In this document: positions 45,101-53,729 of the stretch, piece after piece
Numbering within the stretch: the first letter of the stretch is position 1
Layout: each line of letters begins with the position of its first letter
Assembly (NCBI GenBank): GCA_016713925.1
Contig: JADJOH010000008.1
Span: 434,001-498,000, forward strand
Length of the DNA: 64,000 nt
Direction: 5' to 3'
Source of the DNA: Bacteroidota bacterium
GTDB lineage: Bacteria; Bacteroidota; Bacteroidia; AKYH767-A; OLB10
Program-made: the position numbers and the translations under genes
The notes under the pieces: model-generated
Told to the model about the DNA's origin: nothing
What the model saw: only the letters and a program-made list of their open reading frames with translations
Databases searched by the model: none

Positions 45101-45651
45101 CTAACGGTCTGGATACCCGCACTTCGAATGGATTATCCACAACGATCCGATGGAACATCACGCAATGGTTGGCGCTGCAGGAAAAAGTGGAATTGAGTGA
45201 GCGAAGGAGCGAAGCTGAAGCATTTACCACACGAAATTTTTTCATCACCGGTCGCGAGACAGACAGCAAAATCAATTACCAGCCGGGAAGTGTCTATCGG
45301 ATTACGGTCTCCTATCGTTACAAGGAAAAACTAAATGAGTATGCTGAAGGTTTTGGAGAGAAGGCTACTATCAGCGATGCAGGATTGGAGTGGAGATACA
45401 ATTCCGTGAAGAAAGGCTTGCTGACTACCCGCTTTAATCTTGTAAAAATTTCTTACAATGCCGAATCAAATACCTCTATTGCTTTTGAGATGCTGGAAGG
45501 ATTGAAAGAAGGAACTAATCTCACCTGGGGAGTAAATATTCAGCGCAACCTGGGAAGCAGTCTCCAGCTCAGCATCAACTACGAAGGACGAAAACCAGCC
45601 GGACTAAAAACAATTCATACGGGCGGCGCACAGGTGCGAGCGTATTTTTAG
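42154..45651 (+). CDS. Large outer-membrane beta-rich protein of unknown function
   Basis: 1165 residues from a TTG at 42154, chosen because a signal peptide (VIAAVCCCLSFSLYSQ) starts directly after it. The N-terminal 130 residues form a soluble domain (RLDSLSVIPGSVEVRAGDS). Then come SGSISRGLTIGSNQDAVVNS and the long strand series NIEVLAAITDENIPVQ, VAGDYDVRNPEGYFM, and RVFIDGLLLERGQDRDY. The second half is amphipathic strands with aromatic ends, closing in AQVRAYF with a terminal Phe, as expected of an outer-membrane barrel. Proteins of this design recur in Bacteroidota without a named role; some parts feel like SprA, but I would not assign it. Confidence 0.7.
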   Translation: MDKKVFKVIAAVCCCLSFSLYSQDLSNARLRYIVPTRDTIRLDSLSVIPGSVEVRAGDSLLPARYFSLDFSKSLIWFEPSLLKELDSISLRVFFRVYPISFEAPLFLRDRRLLEKASSTPGAAPYTERPAEKNASLFGLEGLARSGSISRGLTIGSNQDAVVNSSLNLQLAGRISGNIEVLAAITDENIPVQAEGNTQQLQEFDKVYIQLNNDKHKLVAGDYDVRNPEGYFMRYFKKAQGGLYSYTEVMERKNKSPLTLAAGLGAAVSRGKFARNIINGIESNQGPYRLRGAENELFIIVMSNSERVFIDGLLLERGQDRDYIIDYNTAEVTFTTRRLINKDMRITIEFQYADRNYARTLLTGFAAWKDSRMQAGVNLYSEQDSKNQPLQQDLTPADKAILAAAGDNLGAAFKESGDSVAFNINEILYARIDTTVSAVLYPDIYLYSTSPDSAFYRVSFSNVGQGLGNYVAVDGLANGRVYQWVAPINGIAQGTYEPKILLVSPKQRQMATGFVKYALGPLTKVGAELAVSKDDINRFATKDKANDDGLAARVTFEHQQPLNREKPEGWSFVGQLQTEVNDEFFRPVEVYRAVEFVRDWNTGLLNSFDKELLSNVQVGIRHSKTGDMRYSFKSLYRGTTYRGLMHGLNGNLQGGKWTARWDASFLNTDGTNGNSSFLRHRDELTRRFGSWIPGVRFEQERNEQTRPGNDSLAISAFHFRIAEVFFTRPDTVKITMKGSFSRREDDGIRGTDFIHATTADMANFHIGWNKGLRQKVSLILNYRNLQINDTLLTLVKPEESATGRLDYTLNAGKGLLSLNTFYEGGTGREPRRLYSYIEVAPGTGNYSWNDYNVDGIPQLNEFEIAVFQDQANYIRIFSSTDEYVKVFFNQFNAVINFNPAAKFTGATKPFFAKFSVLSSFRFDNKITGNANDINNWNPFPGIIPDTVLLSTQSTGRHTLFYDRTGSKFAADISWQEQRIRQLLANGLDTRTSNGLSTTIRWNITQWLALQEKVELSERRSEAEAFTTRNFFITGRETDSKINYQPGSVYRITVSYRYKEKLNEYAEGFGEKATISDAGLEWRYNSVKKGLLTTRFNLVKISYNAESNTSIAFEMLEGLKEGTNLTWGVNIQRNLGSSLQLSINYEGRKPAGLKTIHTGGAQVRAYF

Positions 45652-45684
45652 GATCGATCACTGCGCTCACCGGGAGGATCGTTC

Positions 45685-45729
45685 TCTCGTCATACTTCTT
45701 CCATCTTCGATGCAATGAATCTGACGAGA
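45685..45729. repeat. Imperfect-hairpin dispersed repeat, copy 3 (inverted)
   Basis: A 45-base element TCTCGTCA ... TGACGAGA. Its reverse complement matches 26069-26113 in length and nearly throughout, including flanks GATCGTTC and GATCACC. It is 19.6 kb from the other two copies. Confidence 0.7.
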
Positions 45730-45893
45730 TCACCAGGAGGATCGTCTAGTCTGCGACGAGCCTTGGGGGAACTTTAGTCAATTGACGTGGGGGAACGTTC
45801 GCTATACCCACCGAGCGGATCATTCAGCGCACCCATCGTGTGGATCGTCAATTGATTGGTTATTTCTCCGGAACCCCAAAGGGGTTCAACATC

Positions 45894-45922
45894 GCTAACC
45901 CCGGATGCAATCCGGGGTTAGC
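45894..45922. repeat. 13-bp perfect hairpin within CCCC/GGGG repeats
   Basis: GCTAACCCCGGAT-GCA-ATCCGGGGTTAGC. It is flanked on the left by AACCCCAAAGGGGTTCAACAT and on the right, after a C-run, by AACCCCAACGGGGTTGAATATT-like sequence, forming a compound stem-loop block. Confidence 0.7.
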
Positions 45923-46002
45923 ACACCAACCACCCCCCCCCAACCCCAACGGGGTTGAATATTGAGGATTATGAAACGTAGAATAAATTATTTCTTTTAA
46001 AC

Positions 46003-46076
46003 GAACGCTTCGCTTGGAGGAAAGTCTCGCTTAGAGGAACGCTTCGCTTGGAGGAGGGGAGGAACGCTTCGCTTGG
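46003..46076. repeat. Tandem GAACGCTTCGCTTGGAGG units
   Basis: Three good copies of GAACGCTTCGCTTGG start at 46003, 46037 and 46062, and a divergent one starts near 46021. Confidence 0.65.
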
Positions 46077-46111
46077 AAAAGCTTGAACCTTGAACCTTTC
46101 CCGTCAACACA

Positions 46112-46131
46112 ATCCCGATAGCTATCGGGAT
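46112..46131. repeat. 20-bp perfect palindrome
   Basis: ATCCCGATAGCTATCGGGAT, with an outer pair CCCGTCA (46100-46106) and TGACGGG (46131-46137). Lies past the 3' end of the coiled-coil gene and may terminate it, but without a T-run. Confidence 0.6.
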
Positions 46132-46180
46132 GACGGGATCACATCGCCCGTGGGCACGTGGCGAGTGAAAACCTTAAACT

Positions 46181-47098
46181 CTATTTCAACGTCAGACTTG
46201 CTACACCGATTTGATTGCTTTCGCAATAAAGTTCAATCGTATAAACCCCGGAGCTATAATCGTTGCCTTTTTCCCAATACACGCAGAGATCGGTATTACG
46301 ATTTTCGTACATGATCGATTCCTTGGTGGTATAAAGTGTAGCCTGGCCGTTATAGATGAAAGTTTCGCTGGTGGTAGACATCACCGCGCCATCGGGGCTG
46401 AGCACTCTTACAAAAATATCCTTTGGACCTTTTTCTACAACAAGGTTTTCCATGATGGTAAAACAGGTCTTGATGCGGTCGGTACTTTTGGCTTTGGTGG
46501 TTTCTGACTCCTTGCCGCTCGCTTTATAACGGACACCTAATGCTTTCAGATTGGTGGTCTTTAGTACGGAAGCAATCGCCACTTTATTGGCAAGCACGCT
46601 ATTCTCCTGTGTTAAGGAACTTACTTTTGTATTTGCTGAAGATAAATTTTGATTCAGAGAGACATTTTGCTCCGATAGCATCTTGTTCGCAATATTTAAA
46701 GAATCAATTTGAGCTATATAGCGCTGGTTGAGTTCTTTTAATGAGGAAAGTTCCTCCTTTGCTTTTCTCAACTGTGTAGCATCGCCGGAGTTAATCAGTT
46801 TTTGGATTTGAGCAATTTTTAATCGGATCTCTTCATCCTTGGCAGAAAGTTGGTTCTGAAGACTCGCATTTTCCTGATTTAACTTCTCATATTCCGTTTT
46901 TACCCTTTGCAATTCGGCGGAAAGGGATTCTTTCTCTGCCATAGTGGTATCTAATTCACGGCTTACCTGCTCCAAATGCGTTTTCTTATCAAAGAACTGC
47001 CAAAGCAATAAAGCATTGACTCCTAATAATATAGATATAACAATGATGACGATGACCTTTTTAGAATCCTGGTCTTTTTCCTGTTCAGGGTTTGTCAT
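46181..47098 (-). CDS. Membrane-anchored coiled-coil protein, function unknown
   Basis: 305 residues. A short charged N-terminus is followed by one membrane helix (about 14-36, VIVIIVISILLGVNALLLW), then a long coiled coil from about 40 to 185 rich in Glu/Gln/Leu/Ser. A C-terminal beta domain of about 110 residues (KTCFTIMENLVVEKGPKDIFVRV, SSGVYTIELYCESNQIG) follows, probably periplasmic. No signal-peptide cleavage is expected. Proteins of this shape occur in Bacteroidota as envelope scaffolds, but I cannot name a family. Single gene, ending in the repeat-rich spacer. Confidence 0.7.
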   Translation of the reverse strand: MTNPEQEKDQDSKKVIVIIVISILLGVNALLLWQFFDKKTHLEQVSRELDTTMAEKESLSAELQRVKTEYEKLNQENASLQNQLSAKDEEIRLKIAQIQKLINSGDATQLRKAKEELSSLKELNQRYIAQIDSLNIANKMLSEQNVSLNQNLSSANTKVSSLTQENSVLANKVAIASVLKTTNLKALGVRYKASGKESETTKAKSTDRIKTCFTIMENLVVEKGPKDIFVRVLSPDGAVMSTTSETFIYNGQATLYTTKESIMYENRNTDLCVYWEKGNDYSSGVYTIELYCESNQIGVASLTLK

Positions 47099-47621
47099 AG
47101 GGTAGCTTTTAGAGAGAATTAGGTGTAGGCGTAGGCTTCGAAATTATAATATTTTTTTTGTGATGGGGCTATTTTGAAGCTAAGTTTTTCACCATGGCTG
47201 GTTTATTCAGAATTAAACCATGATTTTTTACCTGAAAATATCGATAGATTTAACGGACTCTTACTCTAAAAGGTTCTGTTTCCACTTTGCGACGATGAAG
47301 CTTTGGTCCCATAATCGTCTCTCCGAAAATGGACAATGTCTGAATGTTGGCATGTTGTAAGCATCTTTTAATCAGTTTGCTACATTGAATTTAAGTGGTA
47401 GTGTGAATAAAACACCTGCATTATTAAAATATTAACAATGGGGGGAATAGCGATCAATTATCTTGCTTCATAAAGGGTCAAAGAGTAACTTGCAGTCCGG
47501 TTTTTCAGAGAATGAAAAGCTATGTTCAATTTATTGTAGTTACCGTTAAAGATTCCCGATCTGATCTCACCAAATCAAGAATCAGGAATCTCCATCATTA
47601 AAAACTAAAATCAACCCCATA
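47099..47621. other. Divergent intergenic region
   Basis: These 523 bases separate the coiled-coil gene (minus) and the first giant surface-protein gene (plus). No ORF or RNA is recognised and no repeat stands out. Promoters for both directions must lie here, but no perfect TAnnTTTG near either start was found. Confidence 0.45.
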
Positions 47622-50600
47622 ATGAATCATCTCTACACCCCCCTCATCCGAGTAAATAAGAAGACCGGAGAAGAAAAGAAATCGATGAGCAGGAGCCAAA
47701 AGTATGTGCTTATGCTGCTTCTTCTTTTTACCGGATTACTTTCTTCCTCTACCATCTTTGCCCAAACATTGATTGCCGGTTGGGATTTTCAAACGACCAC
47801 TACAGGAGGAACTGCTGTACTTGCATCTCCGAACACCCCCAAAGTGTATAATGCGAATTTTGGTTCAGGAGCCATTTATTTAGACGGAACCAATAATTCA
47901 AGCAATTGGTTTGTTCCACTGACTGGAAGTACGAATACTGAATTAAATGCCTTTGGCGGAACTGCTGTCAATGCCGGAACTGGATTTTCTGTTGTCACCT
48001 CCGGTGCATCTTCCTTAGCTTTAGTAGCAGGAGCTGCTCAGGCTGCCAATGGGAAATTCGCCATTTTTAGTTTTAGTATGACCGGTTATATTAATCTATC
48101 AGTGACGTATGCATCTCAAAAAACCAACACTGGTTTTAGCACGCAGATTTGGGAATACAGCACCGATGGAATAAACTGGACTCCATTATCTACAGTGACG
48201 ACAGTAACCACAGCTTTTTCCTTAATTACATTGCCTTCTACCGCTGGATTAAATGGAGCTTCTACTGCCTACCTTCGTTTCTCCGGAACCGGTGCCACTG
48301 CATCAACCGGTAATAACCGTCTTGACAATATTCAACTCAACGCAACTCCGGGTGTCACTTTTAATACGGATCCGGTTACCGGTTCTCCCTTCTGTATCTC
48401 TGATGATAACAGTGCTTCCGTGAATGTTTCATTTTTCTATGCAGGAACACCTAATCCGGCAAATATTTATACGGCAGAATTAAGTTCATCTACCGGAAGT
48501 TTTGCATCTCCTGTCGCGATCGGATCACTCGCTTCTATTGCAAGTACAGGCACTATTTCAGCCACTATTCCAGCCGGAACAATTTCCGGAACAGGCTATA
48601 GAATTCGTGTGACCAGCAGTGATCCTGTTGCGGTAGCGAATGACAATGGAACCAATCTCGTCATCGATAAAGTGGTGGCGACTGCGTCTAATAACAGTCC
48701 TGTATGCGCTGGCCTTAGTCTTCAATTATTTTCGGGTGGAGGCACTACGTATTCATGGACCGGACCCAATGGTTTTGCTTCAGGTGTTCAAAATCCAACA
48801 ATTCCGGTAACTGTAAATGCTGACTCCGGTGAATTTATCGCCACCGCCATTTCAACGCTCGGATGTACAGATACTGCTTCTACTCTTGCTATCGTTCAAA
48901 CTTGCAGTTGTATTCCCCCGACTATCACTTCCAATTCAACCATGCCAAGTTGTAATGGTGGAGCCAATGGTAGTATTGATATCACTGTTAATGGTGGTGT
49001 GTCTCCATACACTTTTACGTGGAGTACGGGTGCAATTACAGAAGATGTTACAGGACTTACAGCGGGAATTTATTCCGTCATTGTAAGCGATGCCATTGCC
49101 TGTACAGATACCTTTTTTGTAACAGTAAATGAACCCACCCTCATCTCTTCTTCTACCACGGTATTTCCTCCGGGATGTCAGGGATTCAGTAATGGCAGCG
49201 TTGATTTGTCAGTAAACGGGGGTACGCCAGGCTATACTTACCTTTGGGATAACGGTGCTACAACTGAAGATATCAACGGTTTGATAGCCGGCTTATACAG
49301 CGTAACCATCACGGATGCCAATGGATGTGTGCAAAATAATTTCGCAGTAGTTACAGACCCGGGAGCGTTTACAGCAACCACAATTGGTTTTGATGTTACC
49401 TGCGCCGGATTGAATGATGGCTTGATTGATTTAATAGCATCCAATGATACCGTCTCTTCAAACCCGGGTGTACTTATCTCCGAGTTTTTGGCAAATCCTG
49501 CAGGTACTGATTCTTCAAAAGAATGGGTGGAGCTGATTGCCGTTAAAAATATTGACTTTGCTGTTACTCCTTATACGGTGATCGTTGCCAATAACGGAAC
49601 AGCTACAACAAAGGGATGGGTGCAAGGTGGCGTTGCTTCTGCAACCACCAATGGAACCTTCGCATTTCAAATCAGCTCCGGCAAAGTAGTTCCCGGGGAA
49701 GTGTTTTATGTGGGTGGATCAAATATGGTGGTCACAGGTAGAAAGTTGAGACTGATTGATGTTGCTACTACCGGTGGAGATGGTGGAATTGGTCTGCCAA
49801 CCACAGGAGGAGTGCTTGGAAATGGTACGACGAATGCCGACGGTATTGCGGTTTTTAATCTTCCTGCAGCGGCGTTGGATTCAAATTCAGTTCCGGTAGA
49901 TGTCGTTTTTTATGGGTCAGGAATGGGATCTGCAGTAGTAAATGGTGGTGTAGATGGATTTACCTTGCCTCTAAATGATAATTATATCGGTGGAAGATTG
50001 CAAGCGACAAGTTTCAGAGCTGTAGATCCGGGTGCACTTTCCGTGAAAGCAACCGGAACTTATTACAAATTATCCGGAACGTATACTCCCATTCGTGTGT
50101 GGACAACTGATACCACTATTTCCGGTGACACTTCTTCTGTGACGTTGATGAGTGGCAATAGTTATCTCTGGTCAAATGGTGCTATAACAGAAGATTTGAG
50201 CGGGCTTTCTGCAGGCACTTACTCTGTAACAGTTACCTCTCCGACAGGATGTACAACTACCGGATCTGCTACCATCACTGCTCCGGTTACGCTGGCGGTT
50301 ACCGGACAGATCTTTGACGTAACCTGTTTCGGATTAAACGATGGGGGTATAGACATCACCGTTAGTGGTGGTGTGATGCCTTATACTTATCTGTGGAATG
50401 ATGGCGATATCAATGAAGATAGAAGCGCACTGGTAACCGGTACATACATTGTTACCGTAACTGACGCCAACGGATGTATCGTTATTGATTCATTTTATGT
50501 CAACCAGCCTAATGATATTACCTATACCACGTTGGTTACAAATACCTCCTGCTTCGGTGCTTCGGATGGAGCAATTGATTTAACCGTGAGCGGTGGAACT

Positions 50601-53399
50601 CCGCCTTATACCTTTAGCTGGTCCAATGGCGCTGTGACGGAAGATATCATCAATGAACTTGCTAATTTCTATTTCTTCAATATTACAGACGTTAACGGTT
50701 GTGGTGCAGGAGGAATTGAATTTATCAATGACCCTAACCCTATCATCATAAATAGTTTCACTCCTGCTACCGGTGGTGCCGGGGTTTTGGTGACCATTAA
50801 CGGTAGCGGATTTACAGGCGCAACTAATGTAACGTTTGACAATGTATCAGCTGCTTCTTTTACTGTCATCAGCGACTTGCAAATTGATGCTGTAGTTCCG
50901 CCGGGTGCAGATACCGGTTTTATAGCAGTATATACTTCACCTGCTTGTTTTACTACATCTACCGATACCTTCTTCTTTAATCCTGTTGCATGCCTTCCTC
51001 CATCATTATCTGCAACAACCATTGGTGCGAGCTGCTTCGGAGCTTCAGATGGAAGCATTGATCTTACCATCAGTGGCGGTACTTCTCCTTACACCATCAG
51101 CTGGAGTAATGGAGCTAATTCAGAAGACATTGCCGGATTAACGGCCGGTGTTTATACCGTTTCAGTCGTGGATGCATTCAATTGCCCGAACACATTAACA
51201 GTAGCTGTTTCAGAACCCGGACAACTTACCATTAGTGGAATAGTGGATAGTGTAAGTTGTAACAGTGGTGCAGATGGTAGCATAGATATAACAGTAACAG
51301 GCGGAACCTCTCCCTATACTTTTAGCTGGAGCAATGGTGCATTAACAGAAGATATCATTGGTCTTACAGCAGGATCTTATACGGTTACTGTTATCGATAT
51401 TTCTTCATGTGCCGCATCGGCCAGCTTCGATGTATATGAACCTTCTGCTTTAAATACGAATGTGAGTACTTCAGATCCATTATGCACAGGGCAGGCGTCC
51501 GGATCTATTAATCCGAATGTAAGCGGCGGTACGGCTCCATATACTTATCTCTGGAGCAATGGTGCTACAAGTGCAACTTTAGCCGGGGTAATGGCCGGAC
51601 TTTATACGGTTGATATCACTGATGCGAACGGATGTCTGATATCCGCAAGTGCAACATTAACCGATCCTCCTGCATTTACATTGAGTGTTGTTTCAGCAAC
51701 TGATGTTTCCTGCCCCGGTGGAAATAACGGAGCGATAGACATCTCCGCTTCTAATGATCCTCTTGTACCACCTGTAAACCCCGGGTTGTTAATATCAGAA
51801 TTTTTAGCAGATCCGGCCGGCACCGACAACCCTTTTGAATGGGTAGAGTTGATTGCCACCAAGTCCATTGATTTCAGCGTTACGCCTTATACTGTTGTTG
51901 TTGCCAATAACGGTACGGCGAATGTCAAAGGATGGAGAGCAGGCGCTGCATTAACTTATGCCTTCCAAATTAGTAGTGGTGTAGTAAATCCCGGTGATGT
52001 GTTTTATGTGGGTGGTTCATCGATGGCACCTACAGGAACAAAACTGAGAACTATTAATACATCAACTACCGCCGGTGATGGTTTTGGTAATGTTGGTATT
52101 GGCATAGGTAATGGTGGTGCAAATGCAGATGGTGTTGCGGTATTTGATATGCCTTCTTCAGCAATTGATTCTTCAAAGGTTCCTGTAGATGCCATTTTCT
52201 TTGGTACCGGTCTTGGAAGTGCAATTGTCAATGCAGGTCTGAATGGATATACCTTGCCAACAAATGATCGCTATGCAGGCGGATTATTATCGGCCGGTGC
52301 ATTCACCGCTCCGAATAGTGCATCCGGGTCACATCATGTGGCTACTGGAGGTTTTAATATTTCTACCGGAACATATACTTCAATCAGAAACTGGACCCTG
52401 AGCCCGACATTCACGGATGGTACTTCTGCCATTTCAATAAGTGTAAATAATACCTATAGTTGGTCGACTGGTGCAACATCACAGGATATTTCAGGACTTA
52501 CAGCCGGCGCGTATACTGTTACCGCAACCAATACTGATGGATGTACGGCTACGCTAACCCTTAACGTCAATCAACCAAACGCGCTTTCTGTAACAGGATT
52601 CACTCCCGGATCAGGTAATACCGGTACCGGTGTAATTATCAGTGGCACCGGTTTTACTGCTGCAGATGAAGTTTGGTTCAATGGAGTACCTGCGGTATTC
52701 ATCATTGATAATGACGGACAGATTTCAGCAACGGTTCCTGCCGGAGCAACTACCGGACCTATCACGGTTATCAATGCAGGTTGTGATACAGTTATTTCAG
52801 GTGGTACGTTTACAATTAATACGAATGCTACCTTCAACCTGACTATGCTGATAGAAGGTTTGTATGATGGAGCAGGCGGATTGGTGCCGGCCTTATTGAA
52901 TTCAGGAGTTGGTCTTAGTGCAACTGAATGTGATACGATTTATGTGGAGTTACGGGATCAGTTGAATACGTTAACGGTATTGGCGAGTGGTACTGCGGTA
53001 TTGAATACCGGCGGACAAGCAACTTTTACCTTCCCCGGCTCAGTGATCGGTCAAAACGGATATATCGCAGTCTTCCATCGTAATGCTGTACAGACCTGGA
53101 GTGATCTTGTTACCTTCACTGCTACAACGAATTACAACTTCACCACTGCTGCTACTCAGGCTTATAGCTCCAATATGATTGAAGTGGATCCGGGCGTATT
53201 CGCGTTCTACAGCGGCGATATCGCTCCACAGGATGAAGTGGTGGATATTACCGATCAGGGGTATGTAGGAAATGACATATTAAACTTTGCTTCCGGCTAT
53301 GTACCAACAGATGTATCGGGAGATGGAGTAGTGGATATCACCGATCAGGCGATTGTAGACAATAACATCCTTAACTTCATTGGATCAATTCACCCTTAG
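47622..53399 (+). CDS. Giant SprB-repeat surface protein with nested lamin-tail domains and dockerin-like C-terminus
   Basis: 1925 residues; a start at 47685 (MSRSQKYVLM) would place the signal peptide (ending IFAQ) at the usual distance and is a likely alternative. After an N-terminal jelly-roll-like domain (about 50-245) and an Ig-like region come nine SprB-type repeats (C-x-G-x-x-D/N-G-x-I-D, then Y-x-W-S-x-G, then AGxYxVTVxDxxGC). In the third and ninth, a domain of about 225-230 residues resembling a lamin-tail domain (LISEFLANPAGTD, WVELIA) is inserted (about 614-846, 1386-1610). Two IPT/TIG domains (SFTPATGGAG, GFTPGSGNTG) precede the C-terminal LIEG module and dockerin-like pair (DVSGDGVVDITDQ). 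Secreted, cell-surface. Confidence 0.85.
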   Translation: MNHLYTPLIRVNKKTGEEKKSMSRSQKYVLMLLLLFTGLLSSSTIFAQTLIAGWDFQTTTTGGTAVLASPNTPKVYNANFGSGAIYLDGTNNSSNWFVPLTGSTNTELNAFGGTAVNAGTGFSVVTSGASSLALVAGAAQAANGKFAIFSFSMTGYINLSVTYASQKTNTGFSTQIWEYSTDGINWTPLSTVTTVTTAFSLITLPSTAGLNGASTAYLRFSGTGATASTGNNRLDNIQLNATPGVTFNTDPVTGSPFCISDDNSASVNVSFFYAGTPNPANIYTAELSSSTGSFASPVAIGSLASIASTGTISATIPAGTISGTGYRIRVTSSDPVAVANDNGTNLVIDKVVATASNNSPVCAGLSLQLFSGGGTTYSWTGPNGFASGVQNPTIPVTVNADSGEFIATAISTLGCTDTASTLAIVQTCSCIPPTITSNSTMPSCNGGANGSIDITVNGGVSPYTFTWSTGAITEDVTGLTAGIYSVIVSDAIACTDTFFVTVNEPTLISSSTTVFPPGCQGFSNGSVDLSVNGGTPGYTYLWDNGATTEDINGLIAGLYSVTITDANGCVQNNFAVVTDPGAFTATTIGFDVTCAGLNDGLIDLIASNDTVSSNPGVLISEFLANPAGTDSSKEWVELIAVKNIDFAVTPYTVIVANNGTATTKGWVQGGVASATTNGTFAFQISSGKVVPGEVFYVGGSNMVVTGRKLRLIDVATTGGDGGIGLPTTGGVLGNGTTNADGIAVFNLPAAALDSNSVPVDVVFYGSGMGSAVVNGGVDGFTLPLNDNYIGGRLQATSFRAVDPGALSVKATGTYYKLSGTYTPIRVWTTDTTISGDTSSVTLMSGNSYLWSNGAITEDLSGLSAGTYSVTVTSPTGCTTTGSATITAPVTLAVTGQIFDVTCFGLNDGGIDITVSGGVMPYTYLWNDGDINEDRSALVTGTYIVTVTDANGCIVIDSFYVNQPNDITYTTLVTNTSCFGASDGAIDLTVSGGTPPYTFSWSNGAVTEDIINELANFYFFNITDVNGCGAGGIEFINDPNPIIINSFTPATGGAGVLVTINGSGFTGATNVTFDNVSAASFTVISDLQIDAVVPPGADTGFIAVYTSPACFTTSTDTFFFNPVACLPPSLSATTIGASCFGASDGSIDLTISGGTSPYTISWSNGANSEDIAGLTAGVYTVSVVDAFNCPNTLTVAVSEPGQLTISGIVDSVSCNSGADGSIDITVTGGTSPYTFSWSNGALTEDIIGLTAGSYTVTVIDISSCAASASFDVYEPSALNTNVSTSDPLCTGQASGSINPNVSGGTAPYTYLWSNGATSATLAGVMAGLYTVDITDANGCLISASATLTDPPAFTLSVVSATDVSCPGGNNGAIDISASNDPLVPPVNPGLLISEFLADPAGTDNPFEWVELIATKSIDFSVTPYTVVVANNGTANVKGWRAGAALTYAFQISSGVVNPGDVFYVGGSSMAPTGTKLRTINTSTTAGDGFGNVGIGIGNGGANADGVAVFDMPSSAIDSSKVPVDAIFFGTGLGSAIVNAGLNGYTLPTNDRYAGGLLSAGAFTAPNSASGSHHVATGGFNISTGTYTSIRNWTLSPTFTDGTSAISISVNNTYSWSTGATSQDISGLTAGAYTVTATNTDGCTATLTLNVNQPNALSVTGFTPGSGNTGTGVIISGTGFTAADEVWFNGVPAVFIIDNDGQISATVPAGATTGPITVINAGCDTVISGGTFTINTNATFNLTMLIEGLYDGAGGLVPALLNSGVGLSATECDTIYVELRDQLNTLTVLASGTAVLNTGGQATFTFPGSVIGQNGYIAVFHRNAVQTWSDLVTFTATTNYNFTTAATQAYSSNMIEVDPGVFAFYSGDIAPQDEVVDITDQGYVGNDILNFASGYVPTDVSGDGVVDITDQAIVDNNILNFIGSIHP

Positions 53400-53729
53400 G
53401 AAGTAAGATTTTTATTAATAAGGAAAAAGGGCAGTGGGTAAATTTTACTACTGCCCTTTTTCAATTCATACTTTAAGTGATTTTTGAGCTGGTTAACGTT
53501 GGTTCATATGCCTTATTCTTATATGTTGCACAATAGCAGCCGCTTACAAGAATTTGAATGACATAATGTCAATGTAAGAAAGTGAATCATTTCACCCACT
53601 ATTTCGTTTAATTCATAAAAAAATGAGATTTAACACTTGAATTTTAATTTATTTTTTGCAAATTGCAAGTTCGTTCATATCATTTTAGGAAGTTATAAAA
53701 AGTAAAAAACTAAATAATAATAATATATC
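53400..53729. other. Spacer between the two giant genes
   Basis: It contains a strong terminator at 53423-53462 and about 270 AT-rich bases with no ORF. TTTATTTTTTGC near 53650 resembles a -7 box but has one base too many. The second giant gene probably has its own promoter here. Confidence 0.55.
53423..53462 (+). terminator. Rho-independent terminator of the first giant gene
   Basis: Arms GAAAAAGGGCAGT (53423-53435) and ACTGCCCTTTTTC (53450-53462) are perfectly complementary over 13 bp, with a 14-base loop, and the right arm supplies the T-run. The A-tract on the left allows function in the other direction as well. Confidence 0.85.

Larger units (their letters stand above)
45652..46180. other. 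Repeat-rich intergenic region
   Basis: No gene in these 529 bases. They hold a dispersed hairpin repeat (45685-45729), a 13-bp perfect hairpin flanked by CCCC/GGGG-type repeats (about 45872-45956), tandem GAACGCTTCGCTTGGAGG units (46003-46076) and a 20-bp palindrome (46112-46131). Confidence 0.6.

Noticed and set aside
53640..53660. TTTATTTTTTGC as -7 promoter box of the second giant gene
   Set aside because: One base too long for TAnnTTTG and too far from the start compared with the other boxes; kept only as a remark.
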